64,000 nucleotides of DNA from CALVGQ01 sp031551965 (GTDB taxonomy: Bacteria; Bacillota_I; Bacilli_A; Erysipelotrichales; Erysipelotrichaceae), in contig JAVBMW010000033.1 in assembly GCA_031551965.1 (NCBI GenBank), positions 1 through 64,000 on the forward strand, in the 5' to 3' direction. The notes beneath the pieces were generated by a model, which worked only from the letters and a program-made list of their open reading frames with translations, was not told the DNA's origin and did no database searches. The translations under genes and the position numbers were made by a program. This document shows, piece by piece, positions 16,107 through 25,277 of the stretch. Positions within the stretch are counted from its first letter, which is position 1, and every line of letters begins with the position of its first letter.

Positions 16107-16273
16107 ATAACTATTTTAGTTATATTAAATAATATAAAAATACGTAAAGGTTATAACAAAGATATAAAATGTTATAAAAACAAGTTAAAACCAAAATAAA
16201 ACTGGTTATCAGTTATTAATAAGGTATAATATCAAAAAAAGACTGTTATATTTGTAAAAATAACGGTTATATA

Positions 16274-16320
16274 TTGACAACTTATAAACTTTTGATAACA
16301 TGGAATTGTAAACGGTTACA
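16274..16320 (+). promoter_or_regulatory. Promoter with cre-like site for the secreted hydrolase
   Basis: TTGACA (16274-16279), 16 bases, TAACAT (16296-16301). TGTAAACGGTTACA (16307-16320) lies at the start point and fits a CcpA cre box with 5-bp perfect arms. Repression by preferred sugars is inferred. The AT-rich gap before it (16107-16273) holds several GTTATA repeats and no gene. Confidence 0.65.
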
Positions 16321-16425
16321 TATGAAATATAAACAAAAGGAGTGATGGATGAAAATTAGAGGATTGTTTTGAGATTTAAATTACGGTTGCAAAAAAGCAA
16401 CAACAAAAGGGAAAAGGAGAGGAAT

Positions 16426-19400
16426 ATGAAATTAAATAAGTTATTGACAGCGATCTTGTCAGTCATTTTGATTCTTGCGCCAATTCATGTTGTAAAGGCA
16501 GAAGGCTCGACAAGTAAACTTATCATCCATGTTCACAGAGATGACCAAGACTACAGTGCAGTAAATTTTACAGTAGGTCAGTTAGGAAATGATGAACATC
16601 ATATTGAACCAACAGTTACTGAAGATTATTTTGGTAAAGTTTATACATATGAAATAGCTGATGCAAAAGCAGATGCATATTTAAGTTTTAAACTTGGCGA
16701 ACAAATGAAGTTTGCAGGCGATAAACGATATGTTCGTGCATCAAATAATGTAGCAGAGGTTTGGATCTACAACGATCAAGCAAAAGGTTATGGAAAGCCG
16801 TTTGAAGTAACTACGCCAATCAAGGTAGAAGACGGAAAGCTATACATTGAACTTGAGGATCTAAAAACTGTGTTGGGTTCGAGATTTAAATATGATTATC
16901 GTACAGCAGGGTATAACTTTAATGGTGGAGGAAGTGCTACTAGAATTTATCAAATCATGCTAGGTAACGATTATTATGAAGTGAATCCACGTACAAATCG
17001 TTGGATTTCAAATTCAACTACAAATGCGACAAACTTTGCAGCTGAAAATATTTCGTATTTTGATGTTGAAGGTATTTTTGTGGAAGGTACAGATGGACCA
17101 TTAACAAGCAATCTGTATAAATCTCAAACACACAAATACTATTTAGGTTTAAATACAATTGAACGTTACTTGCAGCATTCTTATATGATTGCAGATGGTA
17201 AAGTATATTTAATACCTTATCAACATGTAATTTATGACAAGGTTATGGAAGCATCACCAGAAGATGTTGGATTTGATTCAGAAATGCTTAAAAAAGCTGG
17301 ACAATATATTAAATTTGAAGTTGATGCACGTGACAACAATAACCCTTCTAATCTACAACCAGTAGACGGTTTGGCGTCAGGGGCCTACAGTCTAGTTGTA
17401 GATGGGAAATTAATTAGCGAATATGCTTATGGTTGGGCAAAGAAAACAGATGCAAGTGATGCAACTGATTATATAGGAACTAATGGACTAACTTATAAGA
17501 AAATCAATTTTTGGGAAGAAAGTAAATGGGAACCAGTTAATACTGAAACACTTTATGACCTTGCTTCTAACTCAAAGATGTATATCACAAATTTAGCTAT
17601 TCAAAAGCTTGTTTCAGAAGGCTTGATCAATATCAATGATAAGATAATTGACTACCCAATCTTTAAAGATTATTGGAAGGATCAACCTGGAGCTTCGATA
17701 ACGGGGAAAGCAACAATTACAATTAAAGATGTTTTAATGCACAACGCAGGCTTGTATCCAGATCCAGAATATCCAAATATGAATCATGCCTATGGTGGAG
17801 CATGGTATCAAGTTACAGATGATAAAGAACACGAAATCGTCGAAGCAGATAAAATCTTAAATGATATTATTGAAGCTTGTGAAGCTAAAGAAGGTGGAGT
17901 AGACTATACAGAATTCTTTGCGGAACGTACTAAATTAATTGAAGTATTATCGGCTACACCTTTATATGTAAAACCACGTTCTGGTGTATATTATAGCGAT
18001 TTGGACTACATGGTATTAGGACTAATAGTCGAAGTAGTTACTGGTATGCCATTAAATCGTTATGTTGAAAATGAAATTTATGCAAAAATGGGAATATCAG
18101 ATACATGGTCAAATCCATTGTTTGTAAAAAATGCAGATGGAACTTTAAAATATGACCGCACTGATTTCGCCGCAACAGAAATCGTTGGAAATACACGTCA
18201 ATATGGAACTCTATTTGACAATAAGACCCATACAATTATTCCAAATACAACAGTTGCGAACCATATCTTTAATGCAGCTTTACAACGTGATTATACTTTA
18301 CAAGGTGAAGTTCATGATGAAAAAGCATGGTATACAATGGGCGGAGTTGCGGGTCATGCCGGATTATTCTCAAACGTTGGGGATATGGCTGAAATAACAC
18401 AGATGGTTCTAAATGGCGGTATTTATAACGGAACTCAATTCTTTACTGAGGAAGTACAAGAAGAATTCGTGAAACCACATAATAACACATCAAGTTATGC
18501 ATTAGGATGGAGACGTATGTCGTATTCTGGATCAGGATATACTTATTTCCATTTCGGATTCAGTCGTAGTACAATCGGACATCAAGGATGGACAGGAACA
18601 CTAACTGCGATCGATCCGCTTCAAAATGTTTCATTAACGATTTTAACAAACATGCGTCATTCACAAATCAAAAATCCAGCTGGATCACCAAATACCTTTG
18701 AAGGTTCAGATTACGGTACACAAATGTTTAGACCAATCAATGGTAAAGTGTTTGCAGCGTGGACTTTACCTAACAAATCACTTCAACTTGCAGTATATAG
18801 TGAAGAAAATCAGGTTCGATTAGTTGATGCTTCTGGAACTATTCAATTTGGTGGTGGATTTGTATCGAATGGACTAGGAACATCGGGCAAATTTGATGTT
18901 AAGTTCACAAACTGGACAGTAACCGATGTGAACGGAAACCCTACTGATGCTGCTTCAATTGATGAAAATGGTTTGTTGACTGCACATCATGCAGGTAAAT
19001 TCATCGTTAACGCTAACTACAATAACGAAACAATTATTGCAAAAGAAGTTGAAATACTTCCTGAAATATTTACAGTGAGTTTCGATGCAAACTTTGAAGG
19101 ATCAGAAATCATTGAATCGATCAAAACTGAAGATGGTACAAATATTGAACTTCCAGTGATACAAAGACCTAGCACTGATTTCTACAGTTATGATTTTGTA
19201 ACTTGGAACACTGCGATTGATGGAAGTGGTGACGATTATTCTAATGAAACACCGATTACTAAACATGTTCAACTTTATGCGATCTGGCATGAACATTTAA
19301 CAGTTGCTGAAGTAGAAACAGGAAATCAAGATGTCAACATCAACTTCAATATCATTTCAGCCAATGGTAAAGGATATACTGCTTATATCTCAACCACAGG

Positions 19401-19545
19401 TGAAGCAGATAGTTATGTTGAATGCAAAGCAAACTATAACTCTAAAGGAGTACATATCAACAAACTTGAACCAGGGACATATTTTGTAAAAGTAGTAGAT
19501 CCAAATGGCGTCGCAACAAACCCAGTTCAAATTACAATTAAATAG
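16426..19545 (+). CDS. Secreted beta-lactamase-fold serine hydrolase with C-terminal repeat domains
   Basis: 1039 aa. Signal peptide (MKLNKLLTAILSVILILAPIHVVKA). Residues about 30-280 form a beta-rich region with a stalk-like part (LYIELEDLKTVLG.., LGLNTIERYL). The hydrolase domain has SxxK at 381-384 (SNSK, nucleophile Ser381), Tyr523 in YSD, and HQG from His719, the class C beta-lactamase/PBP4B (YfeW)/esterase pattern. The C-terminus has an Ig-like part and a Listeria-Bacteroides-type repeat (FDANFEG to LYAIW). There is no LPXTG, so it is probably released or held by the repeats. Peptidoglycan peptides or esters are possible substrates. GGAGAGG before 16426 sets the start. Confidence 0.8.
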   Translation: MKLNKLLTAILSVILILAPIHVVKAEGSTSKLIIHVHRDDQDYSAVNFTVGQLGNDEHHIEPTVTEDYFGKVYTYEIADAKADAYLSFKLGEQMKFAGDKRYVRASNNVAEVWIYNDQAKGYGKPFEVTTPIKVEDGKLYIELEDLKTVLGSRFKYDYRTAGYNFNGGGSATRIYQIMLGNDYYEVNPRTNRWISNSTTNATNFAAENISYFDVEGIFVEGTDGPLTSNLYKSQTHKYYLGLNTIERYLQHSYMIADGKVYLIPYQHVIYDKVMEASPEDVGFDSEMLKKAGQYIKFEVDARDNNNPSNLQPVDGLASGAYSLVVDGKLISEYAYGWAKKTDASDATDYIGTNGLTYKKINFWEESKWEPVNTETLYDLASNSKMYITNLAIQKLVSEGLININDKIIDYPIFKDYWKDQPGASITGKATITIKDVLMHNAGLYPDPEYPNMNHAYGGAWYQVTDDKEHEIVEADKILNDIIEACEAKEGGVDYTEFFAERTKLIEVLSATPLYVKPRSGVYYSDLDYMVLGLIVEVVTGMPLNRYVENEIYAKMGISDTWSNPLFVKNADGTLKYDRTDFAATEIVGNTRQYGTLFDNKTHTIIPNTTVANHIFNAALQRDYTLQGEVHDEKAWYTMGGVAGHAGLFSNVGDMAEITQMVLNGGIYNGTQFFTEEVQEEFVKPHNNTSSYALGWRRMSYSGSGYTYFHFGFSRSTIGHQGWTGTLTAIDPLQNVSLTILTNMRHSQIKNPAGSPNTFEGSDYGTQMFRPINGKVFAAWTLPNKSLQLAVYSEENQVRLVDASGTIQFGGGFVSNGLGTSGKFDVKFTNWTVTDVNGNPTDAASIDENGLLTAHHAGKFIVNANYNNETIIAKEVEILPEIFTVSFDANFEGSEIIESIKTEDGTNIELPVIQRPSTDFYSYDFVTWNTAIDGSGDDYSNETPITKHVQLYAIWHEHLTVAEVETGNQDVNINFNIISANGKGYTAYISTTGEADSYVECKANYNSKGVHINKLEPGTYFVKVVDPNGVATNPVQITIK

Positions 19546-19565
19546 AATATTCCCCTAATATTCAC

Positions 19566-19596
19566 AGAAAAGTTCGGTTATTCCGAGCTTTTTTGT
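19566..19596 (+). terminator. Terminator after the secreted hydrolase
   Basis: AAAGTTCGG pairs with CCGAGCTTT (one G-T) around TTATT, then TTT. Confidence 0.85.
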
Positions 19597-19657
19597 TGAG
19601 GACCTCTTTTTCTTTTGAAACTATGATAAAATAGATAAGTATGAAATGAGGAAAATT

Positions 19658-20449
19658 ATGATCAAGGCTATATTTTTTGACATTGATGGAACATTGATTG
19701 ATACTTCAAATTTTAAAGTTCCAGAAAGTACTAAATTATCACTACTGAAATGTAAGGAAAAAGGTATCAAAATATTTTTAGCGACTGGAAGACCTTATCA
19801 TCAAGTAAAGGTTGTTGATCATATTGGAATTGAATTTGATGGTTGTCTTGCGATCAATGGTCAATATTGTGTTATGGATGATGAAGTATTGTTTGAGAAA
19901 GCAATTGATAAAGACAAATTGGAATCAGTTTTGAGATACAGTGTAGATAATAATATTGCGATGTTTTGTGCTACCGAAAATGATGATGTAATCACGTTAA
20001 TTAATGATCGAGTTTATGAGTTTTATGAACAATGGGAAAGTACTGATTGGAAACAAAAAGTATTAAAAGACCCTTATGAATTGTTGAACAAAAAAGTATA
20101 TCAACTTTGTATCTTTATGCCGCCAGAGGAAGAAGATGCATTATTGGAACACTTTGATGGTTATCGTGCAGCACGTTGGAATGATTATACTTGTGATCTT
20201 ATTTCAACTACCTATGGTGGTAAGGCAAAAGGTATCGAGAGAATTCTTGATAAAACAGGAATCAAGCTTGAAGAAACCATGGCATTTGGTGATGGTGGCA
20301 ATGATATCGATATGTTAGAATTTGCCCATATTGGAATAGCGATGGGAAACGCAAAAGACAATGTAAAGGAAAAAGCAGATTACGTAACAACATCAGTATC
20401 CGACAATGGAATCTATAATGCCTTAAAACATTTTAATGTAATAGATTAA
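19658..20449 (+). CDS. Cof-type HAD superfamily phosphatase
   Basis: 263 aa. Motif I FFDIDGTLIDTS, motif II FLATGRP, motif III Lys within the TTYGGKAKGIERIL block, and motif IV FGDGGNDIDML: the full HAD set with the type IIB cap that marks the Cof/YidA family. These act on sugar phosphates or flavin/pyridoxal phosphates; the substrate cannot be read here. GAGGAAAATT points to the ATG at 19658, four codons into the longer frame. Stands alone and converges with the XRE gene. Confidence 0.9.
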   Translation: MIKAIFFDIDGTLIDTSNFKVPESTKLSLLKCKEKGIKIFLATGRPYHQVKVVDHIGIEFDGCLAINGQYCVMDDEVLFEKAIDKDKLESVLRYSVDNNIAMFCATENDDVITLINDRVYEFYEQWESTDWKQKVLKDPYELLNKKVYQLCIFMPPEEEDALLEHFDGYRAARWNDYTCDLISTTYGGKAKGIERILDKTGIKLEETMAFGDGGNDIDMLEFAHIGIAMGNAKDNVKEKADYVTTSVSDNGIYNALKHFNVID

Positions 20450-20459
20450 ACTTCTTTGA

Positions 20460-21098
20460 TTATTTGTATTTCTTTGCAAGATGCCTCAAATATAATATTG
20501 GAATCAAATTGAAAAGTCCAAGTAATATCGCAAGCCCATAATTATTCAAAGGTATACCATGAATTTGGAATCTCATGAATCCATCGTTTACAAAATCAAT
20601 CTCATTTTCATCATAATATGCTGGAAGCTCAGGTCTTACGATGAAGTAAAAGTAGATACCAATGGCTGTACCCATAAGGGCGAAAATGAAACCGTGCCTG
20701 ATCCAATAATTTAAAGAAAGTTCATAAATGATAGACCAATTATCAAGCAAAGAAACCAACCAAACCACGATAAAAGTAATTCTATCTTTTTTGTTTGATT
20801 TGTTTTTTGCGGCTTCATTGTAAAAAATAACTTTTTGTAACATATTTTCAACATTTTCATTATCCCACTTTTTATCAGGATTTGATGAATCTGATTCTAA
20901 TAATTCAGAGACATTAACATTTAAAGCTTCTGCAATAGGGATAATAAGATTAATATCAGGTAAGCTTAGACCTCTTTCCCATTTACTTATTGCTTTATCA
21001 GAAATGAATAATCTATTGGCCAGCTCTTTTTGAGTTATGTTTAGGGATTTTCTTTTTTCTGCTATAAAATTTCCGAATTTGTTTTTGTCTATTTGCAT
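20460..21098 (-). CDS. XRE regulator with membrane domain
   Basis: 212 aa. N-terminal helix-turn-helix (FIAEKRKSLNITQKELANRL, SDKAISKWERGLSLPDI), then about 30 linker residues, then three or four hydrophobic segments (about 105-123, 132-153, 188-205) separated by a charged region (PAYYDENEIDFVNDG). GGAGGT before 21098 sets the start. The HTH-plus-membrane layout is common in Firmicutes beside ABC genes, and here it lies downstream of one. A membrane sensing role is inferred. Confidence 0.8.
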   Translation of the reverse strand: MQIDKNKFGNFIAEKRKSLNITQKELANRLFISDKAISKWERGLSLPDINLIIPIAEALNVNVSELLESDSSNPDKKWDNENVENMLQKVIFYNEAAKNKSNKKDRITFIVVWLVSLLDNWSIIYELSLNYWIRHGFIFALMGTAIGIYFYFIVRPELPAYYDENEIDFVNDGFMRFQIHGIPLNNYGLAILLGLFNLIPILYLRHLAKKYK

Positions 21099-21172
21099 AG
21101 TTGCACCTCCATTAATTACTTTAATCATAGTTCATTTAAGAGGAAATACAACCGACCAACAGTTTAGCTGAT

Positions 21173-21203
21173 ATAAAAACACAACCTCTCAAGGTTGTGT
21201 TTT
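21173..21203 (-). terminator. Terminator of the GntR-ABC operon
   Basis: AACACAACCT and AGGTTGTGTT form a 10-bp stem, with a T-run on the minus strand. It lies between the permease stop and the XRE gene. Confidence 0.85.
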
Positions 21204-21207
21204 GAAA

Positions 21208-21924
21208 TTAAGCTTTAAGTTCAGTTTTACTAAGAGTGTAATAAGAAGCCAAATTGAATAAAGATGCAATACTGATAAATGTTGTAAATGGGAGAATAAA
21301 ATTAATGGAACCATCTTTAAGCCTTCCGAAAAGAAATGGAATTGTAAAGCTAAGAACTGATTTCGCATCATCAGGAAGAATTACGATTATCAAAAATGTT
21401 ATGATCAAAAAACTAATTAAAATACCAGTAGATTTTTTTTCGCCTACATTGTAGTACATGATCATGAGCGCATAGACAAATGAAATAAACAGGAAATAGA
21501 CAGTAAATAACCAAATCCATTTAGTTGTAAATGAATAGTTAAATCCATAACGAGCTGAGAAAAACGTTTTAGAGAATATTGAATAACCTCTGAAGGTTTC
21601 TGTAAGAATAGTGTCATGCCAAGAGGTAATAGCTGAAAATAAGGCAAATATTATTAAAGTAGATTTAAATATGATTTTTCGGGTATATCCATTTTGTAAT
21701 AAAACTTTAAAGAATTCATGAAAGCAAATTAATCCAAATAAAACAAAGGATATGATTGAACCATATTCACTAACTAAAATCAAAGCACCATCAATTCTAC
21801 CATTTCCGATGTAAGTCAATATGAAAATAGAAAATCGAAATATATGTAACGCTGTATAATAAGATATAAAGTAGCTTACAGATAATGAAAGTTGATAACG
21901 AAATGCAGCCATTAGTTTATTCAT
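21208..21924 (-). CDS. ABC transporter permease (ABC-2-like)
   Basis: 238 aa with six predicted transmembrane segments and few charged residues between them. No family signature was recognised beyond topology, but it overlaps the ATPase gene by 8 bp and shares its operon with a GntR regulator, as in YtrA-type systems. AAAGGAG lies 11 bases before the ATG. Substrate unknown; systems of this type are often linked to cell-wall antibiotic or peptide stress. Confidence 0.75.
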   Translation of the reverse strand: MNKLMAAFRYQLSLSVSYFISYYTALHIFRFSIFILTYIGNGRIDGALILVSEYGSIISFVLFGLICFHEFFKVLLQNGYTRKIIFKSTLIIFALFSAITSWHDTILTETFRGYSIFSKTFFSARYGFNYSFTTKWIWLFTVYFLFISFVYALMIMYYNVGEKKSTGILISFLIITFLIIVILPDDAKSVLSFTIPFLFGRLKDGSINFILPFTTFISIASLFNLASYYTLSKTELKA

Positions 21925-22783
21925 GGATGTGTGCTCCTTTCTCAGTCATTTTAACAAATAATTTTTGGAGGTTCATGCTAGAAAACTGAAGTGTGCTCCC
22001 TTTGGGAAGAGCTTGTCTTTCACCTAAGATATACGAAACTTTAAGGGGACCTACTTCATCAGATCCTATCATATTTTTGTCGATGCAATAATTATCTACA
22101 TCAGCAATATTCCCAGCAACACTATAGCCATGAAGCATTAATGATTCGACAGATTCATGTAGGATGACTTTACCTTCATCGATCAATATCACTTCTTCAA
22201 CTACGTTGGCTAATTCTTCAATAAGATGACTTGAAATAACATAGGTTCTTGCATTTTCTTCGTATTCTTCCAAGAGTAATTTGTAAAATAGCTCTCGATG
22301 ATTTGCATCGAGCCCTAATACTGGTTCATCAAGAAAGATGTAAGGTATATCTATTGATAAGGCGATGCATATTTTTACGATCGATTTGTAGCCGGTAGAA
22401 CAGTCTTGAAATCTTTTGTCTATGTTTAGATTGAACTTATCTGCTAAGGAGAGTGCTTTATCTAGATCGAAGCAATCATATAATAAATTAGTTTGTTTAA
22501 AAATGTCTTTCACTTTTATGGAAGTCCAAAATCTAGTTTCAAACATGCTGTAAACTTTTTCTTGGACATCCATGTTTTCAGTAGCGCTTAGGCCATCGAT
22601 CAAAACTTCACCTTTGTCCGCAAATACACGATTAGACATAATATTAATAAGTGTTGTTTTACCTGCACCGTTCCTTCCGAGAAGTCCTATAATTTTTCCG
22701 TATTCTATTTCTAAGTAAACTTGATCTAAAGCTAAAGTATTACCGTATTTTTTCGATAAATTATTGATTTGAATCGCTTCCAT
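21917..22783 (-). CDS. ABC transporter ATP-binding protein, YtrB-like
   Basis: 288 aa. Walker A GLLGRNGAGKTTLI, a non-standard signature STGYKS in place of LSGGQ, Walker B YIFLDEPVLGLD and switch His in ISSHLIEEL. STGYKS-type signatures occur in the ATPases paired with short GntR regulators. The residues after about 220 form an extra C-terminal domain. GAGGTG before 22783 sets the start, inside the end of the GntR gene. Confidence 0.88.
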   Translation of the reverse strand: MEAIQINNLSKKYGNTLALDQVYLEIEYGKIIGLLGRNGAGKTTLINIMSNRVFADKGEVLIDGLSATENMDVQEKVYSMFETRFWTSIKVKDIFKQTNLLYDCFDLDKALSLADKFNLNIDKRFQDCSTGYKSIVKICIALSIDIPYIFLDEPVLGLDANHRELFYKLLLEEYEENARTYVISSHLIEELANVVEEVILIDEGKVILHESVESLMLHGYSVAGNIADVDNYCIDKNMIGSDEVGPLKVSYILGERQALPKGSTLQFSSMNLQKLFVKMTEKGAHIHE

Positions 22784-23147
22784 TTGAAACACCTCTTTCT
22801 ATTAATTTAATAATTTCTTCTGTTGAAATCTGCAGTTTATCAGCTTCAGCAAGTAGAGTTGCGATATATTGATCATAGAAAAGACTTTGACGTTTTTCTT
22901 TGATTTTTTCAACAGCTCCTTCTTTGACATACATTCCTAATCCTCTTTTTTTATACAGGATATCTTCATCAACTAATAGATTCATTCCTTTTAAGACTGT
23001 ATGAGGATTAATATTAAACAAGAGTGATATATCGGTTGTTGAAGGAATTTTTTCTTCCTCAATAAAAATCTTAGTAAAGATTGAATCTTCGAGTTGCTCA
23101 GCTATCTGAATAAACAATGGTTTATCTATATTGGGATCGATTTTCAT
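22761..23147 (-). CDS. GntR family regulator, YtrA subfamily
   Basis: 128 aa. Winged helix with PLFIQIAEQLEDSIF, IPSTTDISLLFNINPHTVLKGMNLLVDEDILYKKRGLGMYV, then a short C-terminal helix pair with no ligand domain, which defines the YtrA subfamily. First gene of the ABC operon, overlapping the ATPase gene by 23 bp. AGGAGG precedes the ATG. A perfect 9-bp inverted repeat downstream of its promoter is the likely operator. Confidence 0.92.
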   Translation of the reverse strand: MKIDPNIDKPLFIQIAEQLEDSIFTKIFIEEEKIPSTTDISLLFNINPHTVLKGMNLLVDEDILYKKRGLGMYVKEGAVEKIKEKRQSLFYDQYIATLLAEADKLQISTEEIIKLIERGVSNGSDSNQ

Positions 23148-23163
23148 TTTTGCCTCCTTGTTA

Positions 23164-23185
23164 GTTAGTTACATGAGTAACTAAC
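23164..23185. promoter_or_regulatory. Probable GntR operator
   Basis: GTTAGTTAC and GTAACTAAC are perfect inverted repeats around ATGA. The site covers the start region of the ABC operon transcript, fitting autorepression. Confidence 0.65.
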
Positions 23186-23193
23186 CTAATTTG

Positions 23194-23222
23194 AGTATAG
23201 GACTTAAATTTAACTTTGTCAA
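23194..23222 (-). promoter_or_regulatory. GntR-ABC operon promoter
   Basis: Minus strand TTGACA (23217-23222), 17 bases, TATACT (23194-23199): close to consensus. Confidence 0.8.
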
Positions 23223-23324
23223 CACTTGATTGAAATATAACCGATAATAATTTATATCAAACTATAAAAATGTAATAAATAAAGGAGTTATCTACTATAA
23301 ATACAAAAAGGTTATAAAAATGTA

Positions 23325-23353
23325 TTGCAAAATCATTAAAAATCCTAGATAAT
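23325..23353 (+). promoter_or_regulatory. Promoter of the 23.4-kb lipoprotein gene
   Basis: TTGCAA (23325-23330), 17 bases, GATAAT (23348-23353). A GGTTATA / TATAACC inverted pair brackets it. Confidence 0.45.
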
Positions 23354-23375
23354 ATAACCTGTGAGGGGTAAGAAA

Positions 23376-24068
23376 ATGAAAAAAATAATGTTATTATGTT
23401 TAAGTTTACTATTATTAAGTGGGTGTTCGAGCAAAATTACTGTTGATTCACATTATGATACAGCAGATAAATATACTCAATATCTGAAAAAGGTAAAAGC
23501 GGTTTATGATGATATCTACTGGGAAGACTATGTTGATGCAGAAGGAACACAAACAATTGATTTTTATAACTATGGTCCTTATTTCTATCGTGGAGAAGCT
23601 GTAGTAAAAGATATCAATGATAAAAAAATTGGTTTATCAAAAATCAAAATGGGAAGACCAAACGATTCATACTATTCAGAAGAAGCCTATGAAGGTGTTG
23701 CTGAATCGGTATACTATCAATTTGAAATGTTTGAACTGACTTATCCAGATGTAGATTTTGAATATGAAACAATTCTTGATTATGATGGAGAATATTTATG
23801 GTATAACATTCCTTTAGATGATAAATGTACTGTAGATAATATCATGGTGATTGCAAAGAATCAGTATGTTATGAATGTATTAGCTGATTATTACTATTAC
23901 TATTATTATTTCTATGATGAAACAGTTGAGTATTATGAAGATGAAGATGTTCCAAATTTTGATACTTCAAGATTCTCTGCAATTTTAGATTACTCAGAGA
24001 AAACTATACGCATCTATGAATGGGTAGACGTAGACTGGGTAGAAGTAACTTTCGAACAAATGGATTAA
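23376..24068 (+). CDS. Tyrosine-rich lipoprotein of unknown function
   Basis: 230 aa. Lipoprotein signal MKKIMLLCLSLLLLSGCSS with lipobox LLSGC. The mature part is acidic and very rich in Tyr and Asp, with a run of seven tyrosines (ADYYYYYYYFYDE) encoded by TAT/TAC codons. GAGGGG before 23376 sets the start. No family recognised. It stands alone between a divergent ABC operon and the luxE-like gene, each boundary marked by a promoter or terminator. Confidence 0.7.
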   Translation: MKKIMLLCLSLLLLSGCSSKITVDSHYDTADKYTQYLKKVKAVYDDIYWEDYVDAEGTQTIDFYNYGPYFYRGEAVVKDINDKKIGLSKIKMGRPNDSYYSEEAYEGVAESVYYQFEMFELTYPDVDFEYETILDYDGEYLWYNIPLDDKCTVDNIMVIAKNQYVMNVLADYYYYYYYFYDETVEYYEDEDVPNFDTSRFSAILDYSEKTIRIYEWVDVDWVEVTFEQMD

Positions 24069-24071
24069 TAT

Positions 24072-24097
24072 GAAGAGGGGACATCCCCTTTTTTGTT
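24072..24097 (+). terminator. Lipoprotein gene terminator
   Basis: GAAGAGGGG and CCCCTTTTT pair around ACAT, with T-run. Confidence 0.8.
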
Positions 24098-24146
24098 TTG
24101 TGTTTTGAAAATTCTGTGGTTAAATGGTAGTAAGAGGTGGTCTTTT

Positions 24147-25277
24147 ATGAAAGGATTAAAATTGTTTTATCATTTAAATAGATATGATTTAAAGAAAACA
24201 GAAAAGCTGTTTTTAAATGAAGTTAAAATGAATTTGATTCATCACATAAAAAGATGCCCTGAGTATGAAGCTATTTTAAAAAACCAAAATTTTTTGATTG
24301 AAGATATCAAGACTATCGATGATCTACAAAAAATTCCTCCAATGTCTACTCTTTTTTTGAAACAACATACCTTATTATCAATGGATAAAAATAAAATGTT
24401 TTTTCCATCCACAACATCAGGGACAAGTGGAAAGACTAGCTTTTCAGGTCTAGATTTAGCGACAGTTATTCGCGGTTGTGGAATGATTGCGAACACTTAT
24501 TTGTCAGATCATTTGGTTACGCTATTTCCAACTAATTATGTAATATTAGGGTATGAACCGACGAAAAGAAACCAAATGGGAGTGGTCAAGACAATGTATG
24601 GAAACACATTTGCGTCTCCAGCACTTCATCGCGTGTATGCACTGAAAGATACCGGAAGTGAATATGAACTTAATTTAGAAGGCATTAAGCAGGTACTTTT
24701 GAAATTTGAAAAACAAGGACATCGAGTGCGGTTCATGGGATTTCCTTCCTACTTCATGTTTTTGTTACAAGAACTAAAAGAATCAAATATTAAATTAAAA
24801 CTACATCCTAAATCTATTATTTTGTTGGCAGGGGGTTGGAAACAATTTTTTGCGCAGAAAATCGATAAAGAAGAACTGTATAAACTATCAGAAGAAGTAT
24901 TAGGATTAAATGAGAACTCATTTCATGAAATATTTAGTGCTGTAGAACATCCGATTATTTATACACAATGTAAGAACCATCATTTTCATATTCCTATTTA
25001 TTCAAGAGTCATATTAAGGGATCCGGTTAGTTTAAAACCAGTTGAAAAAGGACAACCAGGTATTATGAATTTCATAACGCCAATGATCACAAGTATGCCA
25101 TTTACTAGTGTTATGACAGATGATATTGCGATCATGCATGATGGTTGTAAGTGTGGATGTGGAATTGAATCTGATTATTTTGAAGTATTAGGAAGGGCAG
25201 GATTAGAAGATATCAAAACATGTGCAACAGGAGCTAGTGAACTTTTAAATATCGCTAAGAAAGCTGGTGAATTATGA
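24147..25277 (+). CDS. LuxE-like acyl-protein synthetase
   Basis: 376 aa. Matches the LuxE/PaaK-type acyl-protein synthetase family: an ATP-binding STTSGTSGKTSFSG loop near residue 92, a VRFMGFPSYFMFLL block, IILLAGGWKQF, and a C-terminal TDDIAIMHDGC..C.C.IESDYFEVLGR region. LuxE activates fatty acids and holds the acyl group for reduction by LuxC. The next gene is LuxC-like with a 4-bp overlap (ATGA). No luciferase genes are present, so light production is not implied; a reductase making long-chain aldehyde is inferred. GAGGTGG before 24147 sets the start. Confidence 0.85.
   Translation: MKGLKLFYHLNRYDLKKTEKLFLNEVKMNLIHHIKRCPEYEAILKNQNFLIEDIKTIDDLQKIPPMSTLFLKQHTLLSMDKNKMFFPSTTSGTSGKTSFSGLDLATVIRGCGMIANTYLSDHLVTLFPTNYVILGYEPTKRNQMGVVKTMYGNTFASPALHRVYALKDTGSEYELNLEGIKQVLLKFEKQGHRVRFMGFPSYFMFLLQELKESNIKLKLHPKSIILLAGGWKQFFAQKIDKEELYKLSEEVLGLNENSFHEIFSAVEHPIIYTQCKNHHFHIPIYSRVILRDPVSLKPVEKGQPGIMNFITPMITSMPFTSVMTDDIAIMHDGCKCGCGIESDYFEVLGRAGLEDIKTCATGASELLNIAKKAGEL

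Noticed and set aside
23880..23930. Tyrosine codon run as a microsatellite locus of regulatory type
   Set aside because: The run is in frame and mixes TAT and TAC, so coding explains it; slippage remains only a possibility.
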